This document shows positions 1 through 9,563 of a stretch of 64,000 nt of DNA, piece by piece. Under the pieces are notes generated by a model, which saw only the letters and a list, made by a program, of their open reading frames with translations, did not search any database and was not told the origin of the DNA. A program made the translations under genes and the position numbers. The stretch's first letter is position 1, and each line of letters begins with the position of its first letter. Source of the DNA: an uncultured Acidobacteriota bacterium (GTDB taxonomy: Bacteria > Acidobacteriota > Terriglobia > Bryobacterales > Bryobacteraceae); contig CAADGY010000217.1 of the NCBI GenBank assembly GCA_900696665.1, positions 1 through 64,000 of the forward strand, given 5' to 3'.

Positions 1-2627
1 CCGCTGCCCGCCACGGTGGAGGGACTGAAGCTGGCGGTAGCGCCGGAAGGCAGTCCGCTCACGCTGAGCGACACGTTGCCGGTGAAGCCGCTGAGGGCCG
101 AGACGGTGGCCGTGTAAGCGGCGCTGGCGCCCGCCACTACGGATTGCGCCGAAGGCGAGGCCGAAAGCGAGAAGTCCGGATTGACCGGCCCACCCGAAAG
201 GGCTGCCGCCTGCAACGTGATGGTTCCGTTACTCGAGGTGTTCTGCGTAAAGGTGATGGTCAGCGTCTGCCCGGCAGATGCCGCGCGGTAATTGAACGTG
301 TAAACGCCCACCATGTCGCCGCTGCTGTTCAGCGACGTGTCGGTGTAATTGGGCGCGCTGTTGTCGCTCAACTGGGCCACCATCTTGCCTTGCGTGTTCC
401 AGATGCCAACGAACACCTTAAGTGTCCGCACCGTGGTGTCGGCGGGTGCGGTGATGCGGAAGCCGCGATTGAGCCCGGCGACCCAGATCCCGGTGGTGGT
501 GTTGGTGATCGAAGCGGTAGGGGTGCCGCCGGTCCAGGAGTAACCCATAGGGTTATCGGTGTAACGTTGTGCGGCGGGGCCACCCACCGGGGTGTAGTTA
601 CTGATCTGCTGGGACACGCCGGCTTTGTGATTGAAGCTGGTGTTCGAGCTCAGGCCCCAGTGGGCCCAATCGGAGGTGCCGAGTTGACTGAGGTTCTCGA
701 CCGCCGAAGGTGCAGCCACCGTGCCCGTCAGCGCACCGCCACCTGCCGCCGCGGTTACCGTGAACGGGGCCGGATTACTGATGCCGTTCCTGGTAGTCAC
801 CGTGATGTTATAAGTTCCTGGCACCGCTGCAACCCCGATGGATAAGGTGGCGGTAATCTGGGTCCCGCTGGCCAGGGATGCATTAGAAACCGTAACACCC
901 GTGCCGCTGACATTTACGGTGCTTCCGTAAACGAAACCAGTCCCCGTCAGCGTCACATCCACCGTGAAGCCGGCAGGAGCGCTGGCTGGAGTAATCCCGG
1001 CCAGTGAAGGCGCAGGTGCAATCTCAAAATTGGACGACTGATACGTAGAGGCGCAACCAAGCAGGCATGGTGTCTCCTCAAAGTCAGTGGGAATGCTCTG
1101 GTCCCAGACGCCCGGCCCGATCTGCCGGCTGAAGTGGAGGTGATCACCGCAATTCCGGTAGTTGTTATAAGTACCCGCGGAGCCGGAGTGACCCTGGTCC
1201 GCTATGTGAGTTCCCTGAACGACATTCTGCCCCGGCGTCACCTGAACGCTGCCGGACTTCAAGTGCGCGTAAAAGGAGTAACTGCCATCCAGGTGCGCGA
1301 TGGCGACATAGTTACCTGCTCCGGAATTCGGATCGTTGCATTGGTTCGAGAAATCATCCCAGCCTACGGAACAAGTGGTGGTAATGCTGTTACACGTGAC
1401 GTTGTTCGTAATCGCGGCCACTGTTCCATCGGCAACCGCCAGAATATGCGTATTGCCTTGGCCGTTCTCCGGCATTTGAATCCAGTCGAGCGCATAGCCG
1501 AGTTCGGAGAAATGAGCCGTGAGGAAGCACTGCGCGACACCGTCGCAGGAGCCGTCCTGATAGAGATTGCCGCCTTGTACCATGTAGGCCCATCCATCGA
1601 ACGGCAGTTTCCAGGTAGTGGACGCCCCCGCCGCAACAGGGCCCGCCTGGTGGGACGCTGCCCGCACGGATGGCGTCTGAAGGGATTTCATCTGCGCGGA
1701 CGTTTTGGTTGCGGCGGTATCAACGTACTTGTACTCGATGCCGGCCCTGGAGTTATCGCGAACTACCAATCCGCGCTCCGTCGATGCATACAGCCGGCCC
1801 TTTTCAATGAAATCGAACGTGCCGGCCACGCCGTTCCAGCGCTTGACAACCTCACGGCCGCCCTCGATGACGTTCACATAGATTTGTCCGCGGTGGATAA
1901 CAAACTTCCTCACCGGTCCTTCGTTCGGACTGGGAACTCGCGGATAAGGCGCGGTGACGTTCTGGCCGCTCACCCAGAGTTCGCCGCCGGCGTACTGAGC
2001 CCAATCGATATCGGGAATGTCTACTGTGGTTCCCTGGCGCAGGGAATAGCGGTGCAGCGTGGGGCGGTACTGGCGGTCGTCCGCGGCGCGCGTGCTCAAT
2101 GGCGTCATCGTCATGTAGAGCAGTTCGGCGCCATCCGGAGACCACTCGAGATACTCCGACCGTAACGGGCCACTACCGGCTTCCCTGTCTTGCCCTAACT
2201 CTAAGTTGTAAACCGACACATGGAAGCGGTTTGATGCATCGAGCGACATATAGGCCAGCATGGGCCCTGCCGGCGACCAGACGGCTTGATGAACCGCCGC
2301 CCGGGTAATCCTCTTTTCAGTCCTGTTCCTCAGGTCGTAACAATACAACGCGAATGATGGAAACCGGCCATTCGCTTTCAGGTACAGGAAGTACCGTGAG
2401 TCATGGGAGAACCCAAAAGCCTTGTATACGTTCGGGAGAAACGGCACTCCCGCAACACCAGCCTCGTAGTTGTAGAGAAAAGCTTCGCCGCCGCGGGCGA
2501 GCACGAAGGCGTTGGCGCGCGAAAAAGCTTCCTTCGGGATATCCGCAAAAGGTCCGGTCTGCTGGGCATACATGTGCATGCCGGAGGCTGCGAGTAGAGC
2601 CACTGAGGCTAATAATTTGGTCGTCAT
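1..2627 (-). CDS. Secreted propeller / M23 peptidase-like / TIG repeat protein (3' end off the window)
   Basis: One frame stays open from the ATG at 2627 to the left edge, giving about 875 residues; the C-terminus is outside the window. A signal peptide (cleavage near MYAQQ, residue 22) is followed by about 330 residues with TolB/WD40-like short strands. Residues about 385-510 look like an M23 (lysostaphin-type) metallopeptidase: YAHL near 453 and the GDHLHF motif near 495. A TIG/IPT Ig-like domain spans about 540-630, then a hydrophilic beta domain to about 810, then the start of an FSLSASPS-type Ig repeat. The family role would be cell-wall or extracellular peptide cleavage, but the first Zn ligand was not confidently placed, so activity is unproven. 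It may be a separate unit from the polysaccharide genes. Confidence 0.75.
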   Translation of the reverse strand, partial: MTTKLLASVALLAASGMHMYAQQTGPFADIPKEAFSRANAFVLARGGEAFLYNYEAGVAGVPFLPNVYKAFGFSHDSRYFLYLKANGRFPSFALYCYDLRNRTEKRITRAAVHQAVWSPAGPMLAYMSLDASNRFHVSVYNLELGQDREAGSGPLRSEYLEWSPDGAELLYMTMTPLSTRAADDRQYRPTLHRYSLRQGTTVDIPDIDWAQYAGGELWVSGQNVTAPYPRVPSPNEGPVRKFVIHRGQIYVNVIEGGREVVKRWNGVAGTFDFIEKGRLYASTERGLVVRDNSRAGIEYKYVDTAATKTSAQMKSLQTPSVRAASHQAGPVAAGASTTWKLPFDGWAYMVQGGNLYQDGSCDGVAQCFLTAHFSELGYALDWIQMPENGQGNTHILAVADGTVAAITNNVTCNSITTTCSVGWDDFSNQCNDPNSGAGNYVAIAHLDGSYSFYAHLKSGSVQVTPGQNVVQGTHIADQGHSGSAGTYNNYRNCGDHLHFSRQIGPGVWDQSIPTDFEETPCLLGCASTYQSSNFEIAPAPSLAGITPASAPAGFTVDVTLTGTGFVYGSTVNVSGTGVTVSNASLASGTQITATLSIGVAAVPGTYNITVTTRNGISNPAPFTVTAAAGGGALTGTVAAPSAVENLSQLGTSDWAHWGLSSNTSFNHKAGVSQQISNYTPVGGPAAQRYTDNPMGYSWTGGTPTASITNTTTGIWVAGLNRGFRITAPADTTVRTLKVFVGIWNTQGKMVAQLSDNSAPNYTDTSLNSSGDMVGVYTFNYRAASAGQTLTITFTQNTSSNGTITLQAAALSGGPVNPDFSLSASPSAQSVVAGASAAYTATVSALSGFTGNVSLSVSGLPSGATASFSPSTVAGS

Positions 2628-2692
2628 TGAAATGGAAGTAGGGACAGTAAGGTCCGGATGGAGTATAGCGTTACCTGGACGTCGGCTTCAAC

Positions 2693-2716
2693 ACAGATGG
2701 TTCTAGAACAGATGGT
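2693..2716. repeat. 9-bp direct repeat around a TCTAGA palindrome
   Basis: ACAGATGGT occurs at 2693-2701 and again at 2708-2716, separated by the 6-bp palindrome TCTAGA, giving a 15-bp period. It lies 66-89 bases upstream of the start of the propeller/M23 gene, in the only gap (2628-2744) between it and the cohesin-like gene. It could be a regulator binding site. No convincing -35/-10 pair was identified. Confidence 0.3.
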
Positions 2717-2744
2717 GCTAAATAGGGCATCTACTGGTACCAGA

Positions 2745-3224
2745 CTAATGCTTGATGGTGATATTTGTGCCGGTTGGCTTTAATTGGATCAGTTTCGGCC
2801 CCGGCAGGACCGCTTCCACATTCTCCAGACGGACTCGCGCATTACCCGGCTTCGCATTCGGGTCCGCGCGAAGCTTTAGTTCGGCGACCACGCCGCCGGG
2901 GACCAGCGACTGTCCGCCCACCATCATGCAGCGGTAGCGGTACTCCTGCGGGCTCTTTTTCCATGCGCCGGCGCACGCGATCGATTTTTCCGCCGAGCGT
3001 GCAGCCGGTCCCGCCTGTATACCCGCTTCTTCAATGATCAGCCGGTTCGCCGGATAGACCAGGTCCCATTTGAGAATCAAAACAGCCGTCGGTCCCGGCG
3101 CCAGCGTGATGCTGAGTGTGCTTTCTTTTCCGGACTCTACGGCGGCAGGCGCCATCTGTAACGATTGCCCGGAAAGACACGCAGCCACAAACAGGGCCAC
3201 GGCGCTTCTCAGGATCAGAGACAT
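2745..3224 (-). CDS. Secreted cohesin-like domain protein
   Basis: 159 residues. The N-terminus is a short signal sequence with a possible lipobox (VAAC, Cys16), so the protein may be lipid-anchored to the envelope. The remaining ~140 residues are beta-rich. The pattern LKWDLVYPANRLII near the start and GGVVAELKLRAD...PGNARVRLENV near the end resembles cohesin domains, which bind dockerins. It is the last gene of the polysaccharide run, 5 bases after the ICMT-like gene. The locus also encodes a protein with a C-terminal dockerin pair (48260-50815), which could be its partner. The fold call is from pattern alone; it could be another Ig-like carbohydrate-binding domain. Confidence 0.6.
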   Translation of the reverse strand: MSLILRSAVALFVAACLSGQSLQMAPAAVESGKESTLSITLAPGPTAVLILKWDLVYPANRLIIEEAGIQAGPAARSAEKSIACAGAWKKSPQEYRYRCMMVGGQSLVPGGVVAELKLRADPNAKPGNARVRLENVEAVLPGPKLIQLKPTGTNITIKH

Positions 3225-3229
3225 GAAAC

Positions 3230-3808
3230 TTAGGCCACGTACGGAATGAAACGCTTCGTGCGGCGGCAGTACGAATTATAGCCGGGCAGCGTGGAAACCA
3301 GCATCTGCTCTTCGCGAATCGCCTGCCGCAATACAACGGGGGTCAGCAGCGCGACGAAAAGAATCAGCCAGGAGTTCAGGGCGAGTTCCAATCCGGCCAG
3401 CAGCAGCAGGTCTCCGGCATAAATAGGATGCCGGATGAAGCGGTAGATGCCTCTTGAAACCACTGTTTGGCGCTGCTTCACACCGGCTGTCTCGATGTCC
3501 AGCCAGTTATCGCCCAGTTGAACCCGTCCGGCGATGGCGATAGCAAGCCCAGCCGTGTACAGAACCGCTCCGGTGATTCGAAGACCCTGCGGGCTGCTCG
3601 ATAGGGGAAGGATATCGGGCAGCATCGTCTGCATCAGAATGCCCAGGAGGATGCCCACCTTTACGGCTTTTACCAGCGTGACCTGCAAAGATCGCGCGGC
3701 CGGTTTCGCGGATGCCCGCGCGCCCCTGTTCCGTTTCATGACCTCCCACACGGCTTTGTGCAACAGGAGACCAACGAGCAGATACAACCGAAGCAAGTCC
3801 AGATCCAT
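3230..3808 (-). CDS. Isoprenylcysteine carboxyl methyltransferase (ICMT)-like membrane protein
   Basis: 192 residues with several membrane segments. The C-terminal half carries the family signature: GIYRFIRHPIYAGD, then REEQML, then an aromatic YNSYCRR...IPY tail, which forms the SAM-binding part of ICMT/PEMT-type methyltransferases. Many bacterial members have no prenylated protein substrate and methylate lipids or unknown small molecules. An AGGAG sits 7 bases before the ATG, inside the end of the preceding GT2 gene, so translation is likely coupled. Its position beside a DPM-like transferase suggests a lipid or polyprenyl-linked substrate; that is inference. Confidence 0.75.
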   Translation of the reverse strand: MDLDLLRLYLLVGLLLHKAVWEVMKRNRGARASAKPAARSLQVTLVKAVKVGILLGILMQTMLPDILPLSSSPQGLRITGAVLYTAGLAIAIAGRVQLGDNWLDIETAGVKQRQTVVSRGIYRFIRHPIYAGDLLLLAGLELALNSWLILFVALLTPVVLRQAIREEQMLVSTLPGYNSYCRRTKRFIPYVA

Positions 3809-3811
3809 ACC

Positions 3812-4777
3812 CTATCTCCTGGCAGCCGTGATCTGCGAAGTGTGCTCCGGGTGCTCCGCGCGCTCCGCATTCAACGCCAGCAGTTGTTTCATCTGGATTC
3901 CGATGACCGCATTCTGATTCAGCCGCCCCAGCCGCGTGGCGACCGCATCGCCCAACATGCCGATCAGCAGAATCAGCAGCGCGCTCATGAAGGCCAGCAT
4001 GGCGGAAGCCGAGATGTTTGGGTCCCGCATCATGTCGATGGTCATCTTCACCGTGCCATACGTGAGGCACAGCAACACGATAGGCAGAAACACCCGCAGC
4101 GGCCGGAACAGCATGGCCGTGCGCAGAATCAGCACGGCGAAACTGCCCGCGTCCCAGGGGACAATCTTCGAGCGTCCGGTGCGCTGGTGGTAATCGATCG
4201 GGATATACGATACGGCGTACTTGTCGCAGTGCATCGCCAGCGTGATCGTGGTGGTGAAACTGAACAGGTCGGGCAGAATCGAAAAGTACTGCATGGCGAT
4301 GTCGCGCCGGAAGACGCGCAGTCCGCTGTTCAGGTCCGGGATCTGTGCATTCGTGACGTAGTTGGCCAGCTTCTTGAGGGCCCACTTCGCCGGGCGCCGG
4401 ATCCATGGAATATGGACATTTCTGCCCGTTCGCGCACCCACCACCATATCGGCCTGCTCCAGTCCTTCGAGCAGTTGCGGAATCATTTCTGAAGGGTAGG
4501 TACCGTCGGCATCGGTAATGGCGATGATGTCGTGGGAGGCGGCGGTGATGCCGGTTTTGAGCGCAGCTCCATACCCGCGGTTGCTGCGGTGATTGAGCAC
4601 TCGCGCTCCCGCCGCGGCTGCGGCGTGGGCCGTGCCGTCGGTCGAGCCATCATCCACCACAATAATTTCCGCCTGGACCTGATGGCTCTCGAAAACGTCC
4701 CACAACCCCCGGACCACCGGGCCGACACCCCGCTCTTCATTGAAGGCAGGGATGACTACGGTAAGTGCTTTAATCAT
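3812..4777 (-). CDS. GT2 glycosyltransferase, dolichol-phosphate-mannose-synthase type
   Basis: 321 residues. The GT-A fold is clear: VVIPAFNEE at 7-15, DDGSTDGT at 42-49, the DAD metal motif at 89-91, DLNSGLR at 148-154 and QRTGRSKI at 198-205, followed by two predicted membrane segments (about 214-245 and 260-278). The family moves a sugar from a nucleotide donor to polyprenyl phosphate at the inner face of the membrane, making the lipid-linked donor that GT-C enzymes use outside. It overlaps the upstream GT-C gene by 4 bases (ATGA), which fits a donor-maker/user pair. Confidence 0.88.
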   Translation of the reverse strand: MIKALTVVIPAFNEERGVGPVVRGLWDVFESHQVQAEIIVVDDGSTDGTAHAAAAAGARVLNHRSNRGYGAALKTGITAASHDIIAITDADGTYPSEMIPQLLEGLEQADMVVGARTGRNVHIPWIRRPAKWALKKLANYVTNAQIPDLNSGLRVFRRDIAMQYFSILPDLFSFTTTITLAMHCDKYAVSYIPIDYHQRTGRSKIVPWDAGSFAVLILRTAMLFRPLRVFLPIVLLCLTYGTVKMTIDMMRDPNISASAMLAFMSALLILLIGMLGDAVATRLGRLNQNAVIGIQMKQLLALNAERAEHPEHTSQITAARR

Positions 4778-6453
4778 CGTTGTCCATCCGCTTGCTTATA
4801 TCCCGCCGCCACCGGGCGCCCCGGGGCCCGCAAGCGGCACACGTAAACCTCGCCCCCGCTGAGCGTGCCCGGAAAGATTCTTATCGGCTCAAACTGAGTT
4901 TCCACCACTTTCCAAATCTCCGGCCGGAAGGCTTTCAACTCGATAGGAAGCGAATATATCACGGATACATCGGCATGTTTCGCGCTGATGGCCGTCAACT
5001 CGGCCGCGGTCGAGGCAAGGTCCCAGTGCGGGGCAAGGTATTGTTTATAAACCGGACCGGCGACACCTACCACTACTACGGCATCCCCCGGCGTACGATG
5101 TCGTTCGACAAAATCCCGTGCGCCGGCAAAATCCTGTTTGGGCAGCGCGTAACAACGGGGCACGGTGGCGGCCGAAGCCGCTATCAGCAGGAGGGCTCCC
5201 GCCAGACCCGCCGCTTGAGCTATCTTGCGCCGGCGGAAAATGATTTCCGGCACGGCTATGGCGCCCGCGATGACAATCAGAAGAGCGAATCCCATCGAGA
5301 AAAAAAAGAACCGGGGCCACAGATTGTGCCCGAGCGCCAGCATCGACGCTCCCCCCAGCAGGCCGGGCAGTACCATGGCGAGGGCGGCGGACCGCGAGCG
5401 GCGCCACAGGTTCCACCATCCGGCAAACAGAAACGCACCGCCGGCAATCAGGATGGCGGCGCCCGCAAAGCCGGTGCGCAGGCTGCGTAAAGATTCCGTC
5501 ACCACCCACATCGGGTTGGTCCACTCCGATTCCATCGAGACTTCATGCGCCGCCGAATGAAAAAATTCGGGCAGCGTCAACGCATACACCTGGGCGCTGA
5601 GGCTCGCCGCCAGCAGCCAGGCCGCTGGCGGTTGCCACAACCGGGCCCAGTTCTTCTCGCGCAAATTCGAGAACAGCTCCGGAACCGAGATCAGTGCGTG
5701 GGCGAGGACAACGAAGACCATGGTCATGTGAACCCACATGCCAAGACAACAGGCGATCGCATAGCCGGTCCATAGTCTCCAGTCGTGCTCTGTGCGTGCC
5801 TCCAGCCACAGCCAGGTGGCCAGGATGGCGAAGAACAAAAGCCCCATGTAGCCGCGGGCGTTCTGAGAAAACCAGATGTGATGGTAGGAAACCGTCATCA
5901 GGCCGCAGGCGAGCAGCGCCTGCCGTGCGCCGGCCAGTTTTCTTCCGAGCAGAAAGAGCCCCCAGATACTGCCCACGCCAAAAAATACGGAGGGCAGGCG
6001 CAGGGTCCAGGGGTGCTCGCCGAACAGTTGCGTGGAGCCCCAGGCCAGCACGGAGTACAGCATGTGCTGGTTCTGGCTGTGAAAGCTGGTGACGATTTCC
6101 GGGAACGGCCGGCGGACGTATTCGATGAGTGTCAGCGCTTCGTCCAGCCACAATCCTGTATTGAGCGCCCAGAAGCGCAGCGCGAACGCCACTACGCTGA
6201 GGCCCGCGAGAATCCACCCGTGCCGGCGCTTCATGCGCCATATGTTTCCGCGGGGCGTTTTCTGCGCCTTCCACCGCCAGGCGATCATCAGGCACACCAG
6301 TCCATGCGCGGCCAGCAGCATCCGGAACAACGCGGGTCCCCACGCCAGCGTTCCGGGAGCGCGTCCGCCGAAATCCTGTTCGAGATTCGAGTTGGACAGC
6401 ATCGCGGCGGCTGTCACGAGGGACAATCCCAAAGTGCCAAGAGCGATTCGCAT
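4774..6453 (-). CDS. GT39/PMT-like GT-C membrane glycosyltransferase
   Basis: 559 residues, strongly hydrophobic with about 10-12 membrane segments. The first large outer loop holds the acidic pair of GT-C enzymes (LWLDEALT, D104/E105), followed by HSQNQHMLYS. A soluble domain of about 90 residues lies at the C-terminus. GT-C enzymes use polyprenyl-phosphate sugars and act on the periplasmic side. The gene overlaps the DPM-like GT2 by ATGA, which probably supplies its donor. It starts 3 bases after the preceding gene's stop. The acceptor (polysaccharide, lipid or protein) cannot be told from sequence. Confidence 0.82.
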   Translation of the reverse strand: MRIALGTLGLSLVTAAAMLSNSNLEQDFGGRAPGTLAWGPALFRMLLAAHGLVCLMIAWRWKAQKTPRGNIWRMKRRHGWILAGLSVVAFALRFWALNTGLWLDEALTLIEYVRRPFPEIVTSFHSQNQHMLYSVLAWGSTQLFGEHPWTLRLPSVFFGVGSIWGLFLLGRKLAGARQALLACGLMTVSYHHIWFSQNARGYMGLLFFAILATWLWLEARTEHDWRLWTGYAIACCLGMWVHMTMVFVVLAHALISVPELFSNLREKNWARLWQPPAAWLLAASLSAQVYALTLPEFFHSAAHEVSMESEWTNPMWVVTESLRSLRTGFAGAAILIAGGAFLFAGWWNLWRRSRSAALAMVLPGLLGGASMLALGHNLWPRFFFFSMGFALLIVIAGAIAVPEIIFRRRKIAQAAGLAGALLLIAASAATVPRCYALPKQDFAGARDFVERHRTPGDAVVVVGVAGPVYKQYLAPHWDLASTAAELTAISAKHADVSVIYSLPIELKAFRPEIWKVVETQFEPIRIFPGTLSGGEVYVCRLRAPGRPVAAGYKQADGQR

Positions 6454-6456
6454 GGG

Positions 6457-8034
6457 TTACTTCCGGACCTCGCTCTCCGGTGTGCTCAGACGCTTCGACC
6501 AGATGCTGTAAAGGATAAAAGCCACCAGCACAAACAGGGGCAGCGGCGAGACCCCGTTTGCGGCGTAGCCGCCGTATGCGCCGCCAATTCGGGAAAGCGT
6601 CGATAACACCGGCAATTGAAATCCGCCCAGGAATACATGCAATACGGGGTCCAACACGCCTAGTCCCCGCTCTACGTCGCGATACATCGCCATCGGCCAG
6701 GCCTGCGCCACGGCCAGAACCGCCGCAAAGCAGACCACGCGTTTCGGCAGGCGATCCAGAACTACGGCCAGCGGGAGGAACAGCAGCGGCACGGCGGAAA
6801 TCATGTAGCGGACGCCGGTATTAAACTGCAGGCGGGAGTAACTGACGGAGGCGCAGAACAGCCACAACAGACCCGCCGTGCCGAACAGGAAAACGAGTTC
6901 GCGGGCGGGCAGCACACGCCGGAAACCACCCTGCGGCCAGAGGCTCAGAAAGGCCAGCAGCAACAGGGGGCAGCTTACAAACAGGCCGTACCGGTAGTCG
7001 AAGAGATTGGCCGCCAGCATGTCCCATTGCGGCCAGCCGAAGCCGCGATAACCCACCTCGACCCATTCGACCGGAGCCATCCAGTGCTGAGCCGGATAGA
7101 ACGGGTGGCCGAAGCTTCGCCACTGTGCAAACCAGAGTAACGCCAGCGGCCCCAGAGCGCCCGTGACAAACCATCCGCCCAGACGAAGCACACGGCGAAA
7201 TGAGCCGTGTTGCCAGTTGGCAAACACGGCATAGGCCGACAACGCGGCGAGCGGCACGACGCCGGTATAATCCATCAGCACGCCCAGTCCCCCCGCCGCA
7301 CCCGCGGCGAAATGCCGGGCGCTACCGGGCCACCGTGCCGCATTTCCGGGATTCCAGAGCGCCAGCAGGCCGGACAGCAGACAATGGGCCAGCAGCAGGT
7401 TCTGGTTCAGGTAACCCGTCCGGAAAAAAATCGGGGTGCCGAACGCATAGAGCAGCGCGAACCACACCGCTTTTCGATCGGAGCCGAGCAGGCGCCGCAG
7501 CAGAAAAAACATCGCCAGAACCCCCGCCGCCGACACGGGCGCCATGGCAAGCGTCTGCATAATGAGCGCCGCCAGACCGAGCTTGACATCCACGCCGCGC
7601 TCCCAGGCCTTCTGGTAGAACTCGCGCGCCATCGGCCAGGGAGAGTTGTAGACGGGCGCCGCGGCGGGAGAGGAGGCCCTTTGCCGGTTGACTTGCGCTA
7701 CGATGCGATCGGCCAGCGGCCGGAGAAGCGCGTAGGGTACCGCGCCTACCAGCGAAGCGCCCGGGTTGGAGTTGATGTGCCATCCGAAGCCCGGTTTTTC
7801 AAACAGGTCCGGATGCAGCCCGGCGTACTCGTCCACGCGAAGGGAAAAATGATCGCCCAGCGACACCGCCGGATAAATTTCACGGACGATGTTTGTGGCC
7901 GCGTGCAGGGCGTAGATCAGCCAGCAGGTAAGAAACAGCCGGACGGCAATACCGCGTGCAGAGTACTGCCACGGAATTACTCCGCCGGCGGGTGCCAGCG
8001 GGGCGGCCGGCGTTTCCGGACGCGCGAGGATCAT
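6457..8034 (-). CDS. GT-C-like multipass membrane protein
   Basis: 525 residues, multipass. After the first membrane segment comes an outer loop with RVDEY (D68/E69) and HINSNPGAS, arranged as in GT39-type transferases, so I call it a probable GT-C enzyme with less certainty than its neighbour. No soluble C-terminal domain is present; the protein ends just after the last membrane helix. The ATG overlaps the flippase stop (ATGA). It could be a paralogous periplasmic sugar transferase or an inactive membrane partner. Confidence 0.65.
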   Translation of the reverse strand: MILARPETPAAPLAPAGGVIPWQYSARGIAVRLFLTCWLIYALHAATNIVREIYPAVSLGDHFSLRVDEYAGLHPDLFEKPGFGWHINSNPGASLVGAVPYALLRPLADRIVAQVNRQRASSPAAAPVYNSPWPMAREFYQKAWERGVDVKLGLAALIMQTLAMAPVSAAGVLAMFFLLRRLLGSDRKAVWFALLYAFGTPIFFRTGYLNQNLLLAHCLLSGLLALWNPGNAARWPGSARHFAAGAAGGLGVLMDYTGVVPLAALSAYAVFANWQHGSFRRVLRLGGWFVTGALGPLALLWFAQWRSFGHPFYPAQHWMAPVEWVEVGYRGFGWPQWDMLAANLFDYRYGLFVSCPLLLLAFLSLWPQGGFRRVLPARELVFLFGTAGLLWLFCASVSYSRLQFNTGVRYMISAVPLLFLPLAVVLDRLPKRVVCFAAVLAVAQAWPMAMYRDVERGLGVLDPVLHVFLGGFQLPVLSTLSRIGGAYGGYAANGVSPLPLFVLVAFILYSIWSKRLSTPESEVRK

Positions 8035-9563
8035 CCAACCAACGGCTCCTCGGCCCGGTGGGCCAGTTCCCTGTGGAGGAATTCGCGTGCAAACGAGAGA
8101 ATCTGCCTGCCTTCGGTGGATACCAGTACGGCCCCGTAGGCAAACGAGGCGGCCACCGCCGCGATCCAGGGACCTAAGTGCTCGTACCGGAGCAGGCCGA
8201 ACACTGCGGCGGCCAGCGCCAGCGCCGATAGGGGTTTTAAAAGCTGGTTGTGAATCCGGATCTCCACCACGTGCTGACGGAAAGCGCGGTAGACCAGCGC
8301 GAAGTTCATGATGTTAGCGATCAGAAGCGCCCAGGCCGCTCCGAAATCCCCCATCAGGGGCACCAGCGTCAGTCCCAGCGTAACGGCGATCACGGCCGAT
8401 GCCGCCGTGCATTTGAGCAGACTCATTTGGCGGTTGTAGGCGATCAGCGCGAAGCGGTGGTGTCCGCTCAACATGGCCACCGGAAGCATCCAGGCCAGGA
8501 CCGCGAAGGAATGCCCCGCTCCCTCGAAGTCGTCTCCGAATACCAGGACAATCACCTCACTGGACAACGCCGTGAGCGTGAAAGCGGCAAAGAGACTTGT
8601 CCAGGAAGCGAACTTGACCGATTTCTTCATCAGGCCGAGCAGGTAGTCGTGAGGCAGATCGACGCAGCGCGAGATGGATGGCAGCAGGTTGAAGAAATAG
8701 AGCCAAACGAAGGTATGCAGCGCCATCAACGCCCGGTGCGAGGCGCCGAACCAGCCGAGGGCTTCGTTCGCGAAGATCACGCCGAGAATGACAGTGGCAA
8801 AATACCAGATGAACGCCCAGGACAGCTCCGTGAGTCCGATCGGCATGCCCTGGCGCAAATGCGAGAGCAGGGCGGGGAACCGGAACGAGGGCCATTCTAG
8901 ACGCACCCGCATCCGGTAGCGCACCACATACAAACAAAACAGCGCGACCACCGTCACCGAAATACATTCGGCCACACCGATGAATGCCAGCGATGTGCCG
9001 GGACGGAAAAACACAAACAGAACCGTTGCAAAAACCCCCTGCCGCACAATGGAGGCAACCGCCACCCAGTGCATCAGATCGTGAGCCTGGAAAAACCACT
9101 GGAGCAGAAGAGGGCCGGCAAAGAGGCTCCACCCATACACCGCCAGCAGAAGCTTGAGCTCCGGCGCTTTCCGGATCACGCCCGTGAAAAGAAGCAGGAG
9201 GGCAAACGAGACTACGGCCAGAATCAGCCGCATGCCCGTAATTTCGCGCAGCAGGCGACCGGCAATCGGTTTGTTGCGGGCGATTTCCCGCGCTCCGTAG
9301 GCGCCCAGACCGAGATCGATAGGCAGCGTAAAGAAAACCATTACCGCCAGAACGAATTCAAGGCTGCCGTAGGTTTCCGGACCAAGTGTGCGCGCCAGGT
9401 GGCTGAAGGCTAGAAACGTAAGAATCTTGGCGATGAATTCTCCCGCAGTCAGCAGGAGTAAGTTGATCTCCAGCCTGCGGGCCACGGGCCTGCCGGTCCC
9501 CAAAGGGGCCGGTGGAGCCGCGGTTGCCGTCTCCGCGTCAGAGGCCATGGCCGGCGCCGTCAT
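8031..9563 (-). CDS. Wzx/MATE-like polysaccharide flippase (first of two)
   Basis: 510 residues with about 14 membrane helices. The N-terminal segment ([21 protein letters not shown] then [10 protein letters not shown]) is typical of the polysaccharide-biosynthesis (MVF superfamily) flippases. The start chosen at 9563 gives an ATGA overlap with the radical SAM gene; upstream codons in frame belong to that gene's coding region. Wzx proteins move undecaprenyl-linked repeat units across the inner membrane. A second flippase at 45618-47099 means the locus may export two lipid-linked products. Confidence 0.88.
   Translation of the reverse strand: MTAPAMASDAETATAAPPAPLGTGRPVARRLEINLLLLTAGEFIAKILTFLAFSHLARTLGPETYGSLEFVLAVMVFFTLPIDLGLGAYGAREIARNKPIAGRLLREITGMRLILAVVSFALLLLFTGVIRKAPELKLLLAVYGWSLFAGPLLLQWFFQAHDLMHWVAVASIVRQGVFATVLFVFFRPGTSLAFIGVAECISVTVVALFCLYVVRYRMRVRLEWPSFRFPALLSHLRQGMPIGLTELSWAFIWYFATVILGVIFANEALGWFGASHRALMALHTFVWLYFFNLLPSISRCVDLPHDYLLGLMKKSVKFASWTSLFAAFTLTALSSEVIVLVFGDDFEGAGHSFAVLAWMLPVAMLSGHHRFALIAYNRQMSLLKCTAASAVIAVTLGLTLVPLMGDFGAAWALLIANIMNFALVYRAFRQHVVEIRIHNQLLKPLSALALAAAVFGLLRYEHLGPWIAAVAASFAYGAVLVSTEGRQILSFAREFLHRELAHRAEEPLVG

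Noticed and set aside
3507-4406. 299-codon minus-strand frame across the GT2 and ICMT genes
   Set aside because: Out-of-frame shadow; the GT2 and ICMT motifs are in the other frames.
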